The translations under genes and the position numbers were made by a program. Below, in pieces: positions 26,523-35,845 of a DNA stretch of 64,000 bases (position 1 is its first letter; every line of letters starts with the position of its first letter). The notes under the pieces were generated by a model, which worked only from the letters and a program-made list of their open reading frames with translations, was not told the DNA's origin and did not search any database. The stretch is taken from assembly GCA_963802355.1 (NCBI GenBank), contig CAWDIV010000028.1, positions 310,001 to 374,000 on the forward strand. Reading direction: 5' to 3'. This DNA is from SG8-41 sp963802355 (GTDB lineage Bacteria; Pseudomonadota; Gammaproteobacteria; Burkholderiales; SG8-41).

Positions 26523-27649
26523 ATGAAATTCATCGACGAAGCCGTGATCGAAGTCCACGCCGGCAACGGGCGGGGACGGCTGCGCGAGCTTCCGGCGCGA
26601 GAAGTTCGTGCCGCGCGGCGGGCCGGACGGCGGCGACGGCGGCCGCGGCGGCAGCATCTACGCGGTCGCCGACCGCAACATCAACACCCTCATCGACTAT
26701 CGCTACGCGCGCATCCACCGCGCGCGGGACGGCGAAAACGGGCCGCGGCTCGGACTGCTATGGCAAATCGGCCCAGGACATCGTGCTGCGCGTGCCGGTC
26801 GGCACCGTGGTAAGCGACTTGGAAACCGGCGAGGTCGATCGCCGACCTCGCGCACGACGGCGAGCGCGCGCTGCTCGCCGCGGGCGGCCGAGGCGGGCCT
26901 GGGCAATCTGCACTTCAAGTCGAGCGTGAACCGCGCGCCGCGGCAGTTCACGCGCGGCGCGCCCGGCGAGACGCGCCGGCTCAAGCTCGAGCTGAAGGTG
27001 CTCGCCGACGTCGGCCTGCTCGGGCATGCCGAACGCCGGCAAGTCCACGTTCATCCGGGCGGTCTCCGCCGCGCGCCCCAAGGTGGCGGACTATCCGTTC
27101 ACGACGCTGCATCCCGCACCTCGGCGTGGTGCGCGCCGACGTGAGCCGCAGCTTCGTCATCGCCGACATTCCCGGCTTGATCGAGGGCGCGGCCGAGGGC
27201 GCGGGGCTCGGCCACCAGTTCCTGCGCCACCTCGCGCGCACGCGGCTGCTGCTGCACCTCGTCGACCTGGCGCCGTTCGACCCGGACAGCGGACCCGGCG
27301 CGCGAAGCCAAGGCGATCGTGAAGGAGTTGAGGAAGTTCGACGACGGGCTCTACCGCAAGCCGCGCTGGCTGGTGCTCAACAAGGCCGATCTGCTGCCGC
27401 GCCGCAAGAGCGCAGCCGCGCGGTCAAGGCGGTTTCTGACGCGCTTCGGCTGGAAAGGCAGAAGCTTCATCGATTTCCGCGCTCACCGGCGATGGCTGCA
27501 GGGAGCTCGTCTTCGCGATCGCAGATTATCTGCACAGCATTCGGCGAGCAAGGATCGGGAGCCGGAACGTCGAGGATTCCAGAAAAACCGGAACGCAGAC
27601 GTCGCACGGCCGACGGTCGAAGCCTGAACCCGATGCGAGCTGGCGATGA
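26523..27649 (+). CDS. obg: GTPase Obg/CgtA, many frameshifts
   Basis: Ribosome-associated GTPase. MKFIDEAVIEVHAGNG starts the Gly-rich Obg fold (continuing REKFVPRGGPDGGDGGRGGSI). The G domain shows G1 GMPNAGKST, the switch region KVADYPFTTLHP, G3 DIPGLIEGA and G4 NKAD. Single extra bases near 26570, 26742, 26836, 26897, 27024, 27115 and 27291, plus changes near 27400-27500, break it into short frames. Conserved residues run through every junction. The gene ends with TGA at 27647-27649, overlapping the proB ATG by three bases. Confidence 0.88.
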
Positions 27650-28771
27650 CCTCCGATCCTGGAAAACGCGAAACGCCTGGTCGTGAAGATCGGCTCCAGC
27701 CTGCTCACCAGCGGCGGCGAGGGGCTCGATCGAGCCGGCGCTCTCGCGCTGGGCGGAGCAGATCGCCGAGCTGCGCGGCATGGGCGGGAGGTCGTGCTCG
27801 TGTCGAGCGGCGCGATCGCCGCGGGCATGCAGCGCCTCGGCTGGAAAAAGCGGCCGCACGCGCTGCACGAGCTGCAGGCCGCCGCCGCGATCGGCCAGAT
27901 GGGACTCATCCAGGTCTACGAGTCGTGCTTTCGCGAGCACGAGCTGATGACCTCGCAGATCCTGCTCACGCACGAGGATCTCGCCGACCGCAAGCGCTAT
28001 CTCAACGCGCGCTCGACCCTGCGCACGCTGCTCGGGCTGGGGGTGATCCCCATCATCAACGAGAACGACACCGTCGCGATCGACGAGATCCGCTTCGGCG
28101 ACAACGACACGCTGGCGGCGCTGGTCACCAATCTGATCGAAGCCGACGTGCTCATCATCCTCACCGACCAGGCCGGCCTCTATCGACCGGGATCCGCGCA
28201 AGCGACCCGACGCGCGGAGCTCGTCGCCGAGGCCGCGGCGGACGATCCCGCGCTCGAAGCGATGGCGGGCGGCGTCGGCAACCCTTACGCCCGCGGCGGG
28301 ATGCTGACCAAGGTGCTCGCCGCCAGGCGCGCGGCGCGCAGCGGCGCCCACACCGTCATCGCATCCGGGCACGGGAGGAGCGCGTGCTCACGCGGCTCGC
28401 GAGCGGCGAGCCGATCGGCACGCGGCTCGTCGCCGAGCGCCCGACGCTCGCCGCGCGCAAGCAATGGCTCGCCGACCACCTGCAGGTGCGCGGCAGCTCG
28501 TTGCTCGACGCCGGCGCCGTCAAGGCGCTCAAGGTGCAAGGCAAGAGCCTGCTGCCGATCGGCGTGCACGAGGCGAGGGGCGAATTCGAGCGCGGCGAAG
28601 TCGTGAGCTGCCTCGACGAATCGCGGCGCGAGATCGCGCGCGGGCTCGTCAACTACAGCGCCGCGGAGACCCGCCGCATCCTGCGCACGCCCTCGAGCGA
28701 GATCGAAGCGCAGACTGGGCTACGTGGACGAGCCCGAGCTGATCCACAGGGACAACCTGGTCCTGCTATGA
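27646..28771 (+). CDS. proB: Glutamate 5-kinase, frameshifted
   Basis: First enzyme of proline synthesis. The ATG overlaps the obg stop (ATGA), indicating translational coupling. After a +1 at about 27656 it reads RLVVKIGSSLLTSGGEG, then VVLVSSGAIAAGM, LTHEDLADRKRYLNA, the substrate loop IPIINENDTVAIDEI, GDNDTLAALVTNLIEAD and GGMLTKVLAA. The C-terminal PUA domain (SLLDAGAVKALKVQGKSLLPIGV) is in another frame, and the end LIHRDNLVLL is in a third. Restored length is about 372 residues. Indels lie near 27739, 27783, 28190, 28230, 28375 and 28715. Confidence 0.88.
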
Positions 28772-28806
28772 TAACTCCACCACGTCACACACCGGGAGAA
28801 CAATCG

Positions 28807-29240
28807 ATGCGCCTCACCGCGATTGCGATAGTCTGCAGCCGTCCTGCTGCCTTTCCACGTCCACGCCGCCGCGCCGAACATGAAGGAAGGCCTCTGGGAG
28901 ATAACCGTGAAAACGGAGATGCCAGGCATGCCGGGCGGCAATGCCGCCGCAAACGGTTCAGCAATGCATGACGCAGAAGGAACTCGCGGACCCGAGCAAG
29001 ACGACGCCCGGAGCGCAGGGAGCCGACAAGAGCTGCAAGATGACCGACTACAAGCTGCAAGGCAACACGGCGACGCTGGAAGACGGCGTGCGAGGGTGAG
29101 CATGACCGGCAGCGGCACCATTACCTATCGCCGGCAGCTCCTACACCGGCACGCAGACCGTATCGATGAAGCATGAAGGCAAGACCCACAACATGACCAT
29201 GAATTTCACGGGCCGCCATCTCGGCGACTGCAAAAAGTAG
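28807..29240 (+). CDS. DUF3617 periplasmic protein, frameshifted
   Basis: N-terminal signal peptide MRLTAIAIVC..., then NMKEGLWEITVKTEMPGMPG, the DUF3617 opening. Later frames give MTQKELADPSK, SCKMTDYKLQGNTA, MTGSGTITY, TQTVSMKHEGKTHNM and FTGRHLGDCKK, the family's C-terminus. At least four indels interrupt the roughly 140 residues. Function unknown. Two conserved Cys suggest a disulfide and periplasmic location. Thirty-five bases after proB. Confidence 0.7.
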
Positions 29241-29321
29241 ATACGCACGCTCTAGCGTCACGCCGCGCGCTTCAACGCAGCCGACGTTCTAGCGCCTGGA
29301 GCGCAGTATCTGCTTTGCGCG

Positions 29322-29809
29322 TCACCATTCCTCACTGTGGCGTTCCGGGCAGAAGAAATCGGAGTACAGCACGCCGTGATGGCGGTTCAGCTCCTGGTAC
29401 TCGATGCGGCGCCATTGCGGGGTCGCGCGCGCGCATCCATTTGCCGTCGCTGCGCCCCACCGCATAGTAGCTTCTGCTCTCGGGTTCGCAGCGGATGCCT
29501 TCGAACGAGACGTTGGTCGCCCCGCCGGCGGTCTTGATGACCATCGTGTAGCGCACGATGCCGTCCTCGCCCACGGATAGCGAAGCCGCATCGATGTAGA
29601 AGCGATGTCGGCGTCGCGCCGCCTGCGTCGAACGCGGATAAGGTTTTCCGGCTTGGGCGAGAGGGGAAGCTGCGCCTCGATTTCCGCCCAGGGCTTTTTA
29701 TCCTCGTCGAATTCCGATTCGAACAGTCGCCACTGGCGCCGGGGCTGCGGCCGGCGCCCGCCAGCAGCATGGCAAACGCGGTGATGCTGCAGGCGAGCTC
29801 CGGCCGCAT
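29322..29809 (-). CDS. CNP1-like family protein, frameshifted
   Basis: Starts MRPELACSITAFAMLLAGAG (signal peptide). It continues in other frames with FESEFDEDKKPWAEIEAQLPL, GEDGIVRYTMVIKTAGGATNVSFEGIRCEPESR, YAVGRSDGKWMRARDP and EYQELNRHHGVLYSDFFCP, the CNP1-like pattern. Restored length is about 160 residues. A gene of this family normally sits between proB and rppH in betaproteobacteria, which fits. Cellular role unknown. Confidence 0.75.
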
Positions 29810-29828
29810 CGGACGCAAGTCGCGACTG

Positions 29829-31073
29829 TCAGCTCGGAGCGTCACTGCGCGCGTAGATGTAATCACGCGTGAGGGGCAGCGCGAGCGCGCCGTTCGCCAG
29901 CGGCTTGCCCGCGAGCACCTGGTAGACCGACATCCAGCCGCGCTCGAACGCGTGCGCCGAGCCGGCCATGTAGATGCGCCAGATGCGATAGGTCTTCTCG
30001 CCCACCGCGGCGAGCGCCGCTCGATCGGTTGGCTTCGAGCCGCTCCACCCAGGCCCACAGCGTTTTCGCGTAATGCGGCCGCAGGCTTTCGACGTCCGCA
30101 GCATTCCAGGCCCTGCTGCGCACATCTCCTCGATCACCTGCGAGAGGTGCGCGAGCTCGCCGCCGGGAAACACATAGTCGTCTATGAAATCGCCGATGCC
30201 GCTGCCCAGCTCGCCGCTGTTCGGGCGCGTTCGAGCGTGATGCCATGATTCAGCACCAGCCCGCCGGGCTTGAGCAGCCGAGCGATCTTGCCGAAGTACA
30301 CCGGGAAGTTTCTTGCGGCCGACGTGCTCGAACATGCCGACGCTCGCGATCTTGTCGAAGCGGCTCATCCTCCGGAACATCGCGGTAGTCGAGCAGCCGC
30401 ACTTCGCACCGGTCCGCGAGCCCGAGCTCCCTGATTTGCGCCTGCGCGTAGTCGTGCTGGTTGTGCGACAGCGTTACCCCCAGCGACTGCGCCTGTAGCG
30501 GCTCGCCGCCCACATGACGAGCGCCCCCCAGCCGCAGCCGATGTCGAGAAATCGCTCGCCCGGCGCGAGCTGGAGCTTGCGGCAGATGTGGTCGAGCTTC
30601 TGTTCCTGCGCGAGGTCGAGCGTGTCGTCGGCGCCGCCGGAAATAGGCGCAGGAATACACGCGCAGCCGGTCGAGCCACAGCCGGCAAGAACTCGTCGCT
30701 CACGTCGTAGTGACGGCTGATCGCCTTGCGGTCGAAGAGCCGCGTGTGCCGCACCCACGGGTGGAATCGCAGACCGGCCGCGCTGCGCACACGCTCGGTC
30801 TGGGCGCCGCACAGCGCTTCAGTGGCGCGCAGCGACGTCGCGCGGCGCTGCCCTCGACGTCGAGCTGCTGCTCCACGTAGCTCCTGCGCGAGCTTGCCCA
30901 TGCTGGGATTGGCAAGGGCGGCCAGCGCGGCCGGAGTGTTCTTACCGTCGAAGTGCAACGCGGGATTCCGGGAGTGCGCCGACCGTCTTGCCGTTCCACA
31001 GCTGCACCGACAACGGCAGGCCGGACTCCTCGAGCGGCGCTCGAACCTGGCGAGCAGTCGGGATAGTCAGCAT
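29829..31073 (-). CDS. cfa: Cyclopropane-fatty-acyl-phospholipid synthase-type methyltransferase, frameshifted
   Basis: SAM-dependent enzyme that adds a methylene group across phospholipid double bonds, or a close relative. ATG at 31073. Segments in successive frames: LRFHPWVRHTRLFDRKAISRHYDVSDEFL, the SAM motif LDIGCGWGALVMWA, GVTLSHNQHDYAQAQI, SVGMFEHVGRKKLP, DFIDDYVFPGGELAHLSQV and TYRIWRIYMAGSAHAFERGWMSVYQVLA. Restored length is about 410 residues. Indels are dense. It is the distal member of a run with DUF3501 and Fe-S genes on the same strand. Confidence 0.85.
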
Positions 31074-31234
31074 CGGAGTTCCTGTGAGCCGGACTGCGGA
31101 CCTGCGAAGAATAGCACAGCCCGCGCCGCATGCTGCACGCGTGACAGGTCAGGGCGTTCTGAGGTACGCGACGCATCGGTCGCGAGCGGAAGTGCCGCAT
31201 TTCGGGACTCACCGCCGCGACGGTCAGGGGGCTG

Positions 31235-31821
31235 TCAGGCGCGAGGTCGTTCCAGCGAGCGCGCGTCGCGGAATCCAGGCTCTGGACGGTTGCGCTGCCC
31301 GGGATGATCGATGCCGATCGCGAGCGCCGCGCCCGCCTTCAGCGCGCGCACATGGCCGGCTGCAGCTCGAAGCGCAGGAAATGGACCGACGGCGGTCTTG
31401 GCTCGGTCTCGCGCTCGAGGTCTTCGTCGGCGACCGCGTAACCCGCGCGAATGTCCGGCGACCTGCACCCAGACCCGGTCCTCGATCCCGATCAGCCTGG
31501 CGAGCATCTGCTGGCGCTCCTCGCCTCGTCGGGATACTCGATCATCATGGTCGCCTTCCAGTTGCCGCCGTCCGGGATCAGCGGATTGTAGGCGTCGAGC
31601 TCCTCGCTATCTCGCTTCCTCTTCGAAGATGCGCTCGACGCGCAGCATCTCCTGGATCTGGTAGCGGATGGTGAGCTCGTCCTCGAAGATCAGCGTCACG
31701 TGCTCCCCCAGCGCGACCGTGCGATGCTTCTTGTGCGCCATCACGCGCGCGCGAAATTCCGGCCGCGCCTTCGGGCGTAGGCCTCGAGCGTCATCAGGCT
31801 GTCGCGGGTGATGTGTGCCAT
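31235..31821 (-). CDS. DUF3501 family protein, frameshifted
   Basis: ATG at 31821: MAHITRDSLM, then KARPEFRARVMAHKKHRTVALGEHVTL, FEDELTIRYQIQEMLRVERIF, ELDAYNPLIPDGGNWKATMMIEYPD, MLARLIGIEDRVWVQVAG and ALKAGAALAIGIDHPG. This is the full DUF3501 pattern at about 190 residues. The exact C-terminus is uncertain because of a frame change near 31300. DUF3501 genes commonly follow an Fe-S oxidoreductase and a rubrerythrin, as here, suggesting a role with that redox pair. Confidence 0.8.
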
Positions 31822-31831
31822 CGAAGTTCCG

Positions 31832-31920
31832 TAAATCGCAAATGGTAAATGGTGGATCGTAAGCGTTCGAGTGAGTGCGCCGCGCCTCGCGATTTACCAT
31901 TCACGATTTACCATTCACGC
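31832..31920. repeat. Inverted arms of ATTTACCATTCACG units
   Basis: The left arm holds AAATGGTAAATGGTGGATCG (31840-31860); the right arm has two tandem copies of GATTTACCATTCAC (31891-31918), the reverse complement. It fills the gap between the Fe-S oxidoreductase and DUF3501 genes. Confidence 0.65.
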
Positions 31921-31922
31921 TT

Positions 31923-33260
31923 CTACAGGCCATAGGCAATACGCAGCAGCGTGATCGGATGCTGCCGCTCGGCCTTCGTTTCGCCTATTCCCTGCATGAT
32001 GTGGCGCGCGGCGATCGGGCAGTCCGAAGCTGACGTACCCGGGCTCGCCCTCGCCCATCTGGCGGAATACCGGCCGGCCGATCTTCATCGAGTTCTCGAA
32101 GTACTCCGACTTCACGCCCCAGGTGCCGTCGTGCCCGAGCAGCGCTCGACCGTGTGGACCTTCGTGCCGGGGACCATCTCGAGCAGCTCGCGCGTCTTCT
32201 GCCCGATGTTCTGCACCCGCAGATGGCACGGCACGTGATAGGAAACCGCTGCCGAGGGCCGTCTTGAAATCCGTCTTCAGCAACCCGTCACGGTGGCGCA
32301 GGACCAGGTACTCGAAAGGATCGAACATGGCCTCCGCGACAGCCTTCACGTCGGGGTCGTCGGGGAACATGAGCGGCAGTTCCTTCTTGAACATCAGCGT
32401 GCAGGAAGGCACGGGCGTCATGAGCGCATGGCCGTCCCGGGCCAGCGCCGCGAGCGACCGGGCATGTTGAGCGCCTTCAGCCGCGCCACCGCTTCGAGAT
32501 CGCCCAACTCGAGCTTGGGCATGCCGCAGCACGCTTCCTTCTCGGACGAGGATCGCCGGGAATCTCGTTGTGCGCAAGCACTTTCAGCAGATCGTGGCCG
32601 ATGTCGGGCTCGTTGTAGTTGACGTAACAGGTCGCGAACACGGCGACCTTGCCGGGCGTATTCTTGCCATCGCGCTGCGGCGAAGGCCGTCGCGGGCCGC
32701 GCGCGTGCTGCGGAAACGTCGCGCTCGCGTACTCGGGAAGCTCGCGGTCCCGGTGCACGCCGAGCAGCCTGTCGCATCGCGCTGCGCGCGAGGCCGTTCC
32801 GGTTGGCTGCGTTCACGAACTGCACGACCACGGGTATCGTCGCAAGCTTGCCCAAGCGCGTCGGTGCTCGACAGCATGCGGTCGCGAAACTTCGACGCCG
32901 TCCTTCCTGAATCCGCCGCCTTCGCGCGCAGCATCAGGTGCGGAAAATCGACGTTCCACGGATGCGGCGGCACGTACGGGCATTTGGTCATGTAGCACAT
33001 GTCGCACAGGTAACACTGGTCGACGACCTTCCCGATAGCGTTCCTTCGGCACGCCGTCGACTGCCGCGTCGGCCTCTCGTCGATGAGGTCGAAGAGCGTC
33101 GGAAACGCCGTGCACAGGTTCACGCAGCGCCGGCAGCCGTGGCAGATGTCGAAGACGCGCCCGAGCTCCTGCACGATGCTGGCGTGTCGTAGAACTCCGG
33201 CGATTTCCAATCGAGCGGATGCCGGGTGGGAGCCTCGAGGCTGCCTTCACGCGTGGTCAT
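31923..33260 (-). CDS. Heterodisulfide-reductase-like (GlpC-type) Fe-S oxidoreductase, frameshifted
   Basis: Two 4Fe-4S ferredoxin-type motifs are at the N-terminus (DICHGCRRCVNLC and CYLCDMCYMTKCPYVPPHPWNVDFPHL). They are followed by two CCG-domain regions: FATCYVNYNEPDIG with EKEACCGMPKLELG, and a second with HVPCHLRVQNIGQK and ERCSGHDGTWG. This is the layout of GlpC/HdrD-like electron-transfer proteins. ATG at 33260 (MTTREGSLEAPTRHPLDW). Restored length is about 445 residues; at least six indels. Middle gene of the rubrerythrin-Fe-S-DUF3501 operon. Probably passes electrons to or from rubrerythrin. Confidence 0.82.
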
Positions 33261-33358
33261 GCGTGAAGCGTCGAGGCGTCAAGCGAGTGAGCGACGATGC
33301 AAAAGCTTGGGGCAAGGATCTCCTCCTCACCCCTCTCCCCCTCACGCCTCACGGGTCT

Positions 33359-33779
33359 TCAGTCGGCCAATGCGTCCAGCGCCTTCTGGAAGCGGTTGGC
33401 GTGCGAGCGCTCCGCCTTCGCCAGCGTTTCGAACCAGTCGGCGATCTCGCCGAAACCTTCCGTGCGCGCCAATTTCGCCATGCCGGGATACATGTCGGTG
33501 TACTCGTGCGTTTCGCCAGCGATGGCGGCTTTGAGATTCTCGCGTGTCTTGCCGAACGGCAGGTCGGTCGCCGGGTCGCCGCAGGTCTCGAGGTATTCGA
33601 GATGCCCGTGAGCATGGCCTGTTTCGCCTTCAGCCGTCGAACGGAACACGGCGGCCACGTCGTTCTGTCCTTCAACATCGGCCTTCGCGGCGAAATACAG
33701 GTAGCGCCGGTTCGCCATGCGATTCGCCGGCAAAAGCTGCCTTCAGATTGTCGTGGGTCTTGGATCCTTTGAGTTGCAT
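33359..33779 (-). CDS. Rubrerythrin-family di-iron protein without rubredoxin domain, one frameshift
   Basis: Ferritin-like four-helix di-iron protein, a likely peroxide scavenger. ATG at 33779 gives MQLKGSKTHDNLKAAFAGES. An extra base at about 33720 precedes ANRRYLYFAAKADVEGQNDVAAVF. Glu/His ligands are visible in GETGHAHGHLEYLE, AGETHEYTDMYP and AKAERSHANRF. About 139 residues; no C-terminal CxxC rubredoxin module. First gene of the operon, behind a clear promoter-operator. Confidence 0.88.
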
Positions 33780-33874
33780 CGATTTTCTCCTTCGGATCAG
33801 AGAATTAGACAGGTTGCGCAATCCGTGCGCTACGCCGTGTGCTGCACACGAAAACGCCCGGGCCAGCTGAGTGG

Positions 33875-33929
33875 ATTAGACTTAGTCTAATACCTGAACC
33901 CACTATAAGCACGCCTGCAAGGCTGTCAA
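33875..33929 (-). promoter_or_regulatory. Promoter and 17-bp palindromic operator of the rubrerythrin operon
   Basis: On the minus strand TTGACA (33929-33924) and TATAGT (33907-33902) are spaced by 16 bases. Immediately downstream is the perfect palindrome ATTAGACTTAGTCTAAT (33875-33891), at about the transcription start, 96 bases before the ATG. The position suggests repression, for example by a Fur/PerR-type or Rrf2-type redox or metal regulator; the regulator is not in the window. Confidence 0.65.
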
Positions 33930-33975
33930 GGATTCCGTCGGCCTCGATCCCGACAATCCTTAATTGAAATCGTGT

Positions 33976-34042
33976 GGCTGTTGCGGCGTCATGCAACAGC
34001 CTCAGGAATTTGTCGGCCAGCGAAGCGGTGCGACAAATTCCT
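33976..34042. repeat. Two adjacent hairpins after the CBS gene
   Basis: GGCTGTTGC / GCAACAGCC (33976-34001) and AGGAATTTGTCG / CGACAAATTCCT (34004-34042). The second ends exactly at the CBS-gene stop codon (TTA at 34042-34044). They probably act as the shared 3' barrier between this gene and the rubrerythrin promoter. Confidence 0.6.
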
Positions 34043-34636
34043 TAGCGGGCCAACATCAACTCGATTTCGGAAAAGGTGCGCGCCACTTCGCTGGTCTGAA
34101 GCGTGACCCCGAGCTGCCGCGCGACTCTGTGTGGCGGAAAAAAGCCCGCGCAGGCTCTGCCGGCCCTGCGCATCGCGCTCGACCACCACCGCGTGCTGCC
34201 GACCCGCTTTCTGCAGGGTCGCAACAATGTGCCCGACCTTGGCGCCGCGCACTTGCTCGAGATCCAGGACCTCCAGCCGCTCCTGCGGGGTCATGATGTC
34301 GCGCACTTGAATCTCCCCACGTCGGAGCCCCGCTGGACCGCGACCTGCACCGGTTTTTCCCCGAGTATGTCCGTCGCGGTAATGAGCCCTAAGACACTTC
34401 GGTTCTGGTCCACCACCAGGAGCAGCCGCACTCCGCGCTGGATCATCCTGCGATGCGCTTCGTCGAGGGTGTCACCCGGAAGGATGATCACCGCCGTCAC
34501 CGAATTGAAGTCGGTCATGACCTGCGCCGCGGGATCTTCGAGTGTGACCTTCTCCGGCAGGACCTGCGTCGGCCTGCGCGTAAGCGACGCTCGGTTGCAG
34601 CATGACGGACTCGAGCGGCGCGTAATCCCTGAGCAC
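34042..34636 (-). CDS. Tandem CBS-domain protein, frameshifted
   Basis: GTG at 34636 (VLRDYAPLESVML). The first CBS repeat is VTLEDPAAQVMTDFNSVTAVIILPGDTLDEAHRRMIQRGVRLLLVVDQN with SVLGLITATDILGEKP. After a frame change near 34310 comes RDIMTPQERLEVLDLEQV, KVGHIVATLQKAGRQHAVVVERD and RGLFSATQ, then SEVARTFSEIELMLAR, the second repeat. Restored length is about 197 residues. CBS pairs bind adenosyl nucleotides; no enzymatic domain is attached. Its AGGAGG ribosome-binding site abuts the end of a MITE-like element. Confidence 0.8.
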
Positions 34637-34646
34637 GGTCGCCTCC

Positions 34647-34859
34647 TAGTGTGCTGTTCCCTAAAAACCTTGCATAAGTAGAGGGCGGTCGGATAGGCGC
34701 CATATTGCTTTCTCGCAGGGACCGATCAAAAGTCCTGCGAAATTCGCGCCAGACGCGAAGCAAACCGCAGCCAGGTTGGACACCTGGCGAGGATTTGCGA
34801 CAAAGTATGGGGCCGATTGTCGCTGGACTTTCACAGGTTATTTACGGAACGGCACACTA
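34647..34859. mobile_element. MITE-like element, copy 2 (213 bp)
   Basis: Same terminal repeats as copy 1, in opposite orientation: left TAGTGTGCTGTTCCCTAAAA, right (reverse complement) TAGTGTGCCGTTCCGTAAAT. Over more than 100 internal bases (for example GGTGTCCAACCTGGCTGCGG, reverse complement) it matches copy 1. It lacks copy 1's C/G-rich block. It sits directly upstream of the CBS gene, its TA contributing the first A of the AGGAGG site, and touches a TAGCAGCCT-type palindrome on its other side. Confidence 0.78.
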
Positions 34860-34942
34860 ACAGCCTGTCGGGCTTACGCTTTGGGAAGGCTGCTATTAGG
34901 AGTGTGTGTTGGACCAAAGTCGACACAAGTCGACACACTCCT
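34858..34942. repeat. Degenerate TAGCAGCCT palindrome plus terminator-like hairpin
   Basis: TAACAGCCTGTCGGGC...AGGCTGCTA (34858-34895) is a worn copy of the 38-bp palindrome. Next to it AGGAGTGTGT / ACACACTCCT (34897-34942) forms a 10-bp stem ending just after the rppH stop codon, a possible 3' end for rppH mRNA. Confidence 0.55.
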
Positions 34943-34946
34943 GGGT

Positions 34947-35472
34947 TCAGCCGCCTTCGACCGCGTCAGCTGACTCGAGGCGGCGTGACCTGCCGGAGCG
35001 CCGGCTGAGATACGCCGCGAGCTCTTCCAGCGCCTTCTGGTAAACGTTTCGCTTGAATTCGATCACCGATTCCATCGGCGCCCAGTATTCGCTCCAGCGC
35101 CACGCGTCGAACTCCGGTTTGCACGAAGCGCGCAGGCTCACGTCGCAGTCGCGCCCCACCAGTCGCAACAAAAACCAGATCTGCTTCTGGCCGCGGTAGT
35201 TACCGCGCCACTCGCGGCGCAGCCATTGTTCGGGCACATCGTAGCGGAGCCAGTCGCGAGTACGCCCCAGGATGCGCACGTGTTGCCGCTCCAGACCCAC
35301 TTCCTCCTTCAGCTCGCGGTACATGGCCGTTTCCGGGCGCTCCCCCGGCTTGATGCCTCCTTGCGGGAAATTGCCACGAATGCTCCTTGACCCGCTTGCC
35401 CCAAAAAACCTCGTTTTTCCAATTACATAGGACGATGCCGACGTTGGGGCGATATCCATCTCGATCGATCAT
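34947..35472 (-). CDS. rppH: RNA pyrophosphohydrolase (Nudix), one frameshift
   Basis: Removes pyrophosphate from 5'-triphosphate mRNA and so starts RNase E-dependent decay. ATG at 35472: MIDRDGYRPNVGIVLCNWKNEVFWGKRVKEHSWQFP. An extra base at about 35370 precedes the Nudix box GGIKPGERPETAMYRELKEEVGL (GX5EX7REUXEEXGU pattern complete). It continues RDWLRYDVPEQWLRREWRGNYRGQKQIWFLL, typical of RppH. Restored length is about 174 residues. Upstream of proS in the usual order, but the two are now divergent from a repeat-rich spacer. Confidence 0.9.
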
Positions 35473-35549
35473 AGGAACCCCCCGGACTGCTCACTCGATT
35501 CCCGATTTTTTCACACTTCGGCAACCGAGTCACTTGGAAGTGGCGGGGC

Positions 35550-35800
35550 GCGGGCCCCCCCGCCCCCGTCGCACGTTTCATCGTTCTTCGCGAGGTGGCA
35601 GATTCGTCGCGGGCCCCTTCCTGAAATCCGAGGGAATCTCCCGCTCGCCTCACCTCATTTCTCGCGAGGAAACTCCATCGTGCGACCGGGGGGGTGGGGG
35701 CGCGGGAAGGACCTTGGCGTATCTGCAGGAAAGGGCCCGCTTCAAATGTGCTGTCTCGCGAACAACGTTCATCGTGCGACGGGGGGCGCGGGGGGAACGG
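35550..35800. repeat. Three copies of a G/C-run repeat between rppH and the SpeE-like gene
   Basis: Units with the core CTCGCGA-N(11-12)-TCGTGCGAC followed by a G run occur at about 35684-35720 and 35757-35800. An inverted copy (C run, GTCGCACG, TTCGCGAGG) occurs at about 35560-35600. The runs of 6-7 G or C are unusual for this window apart from the insert in MITE copy 1. No gene is supported in 35473-35845. Confidence 0.6.
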
Positions 35801-35845
35801 GAAGGCCCCGATGCCGTGCCGGAAGGGGCTCGTTCCCCCCGCTTC

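Noticed and set aside
26523..27649. Programmed ribosomal frameshifting in obg, rplU and other genes
   Set aside because: Too many shifts, no slippery heptamers plus structure at consistent places, and they occur in genes with no history of recoding.
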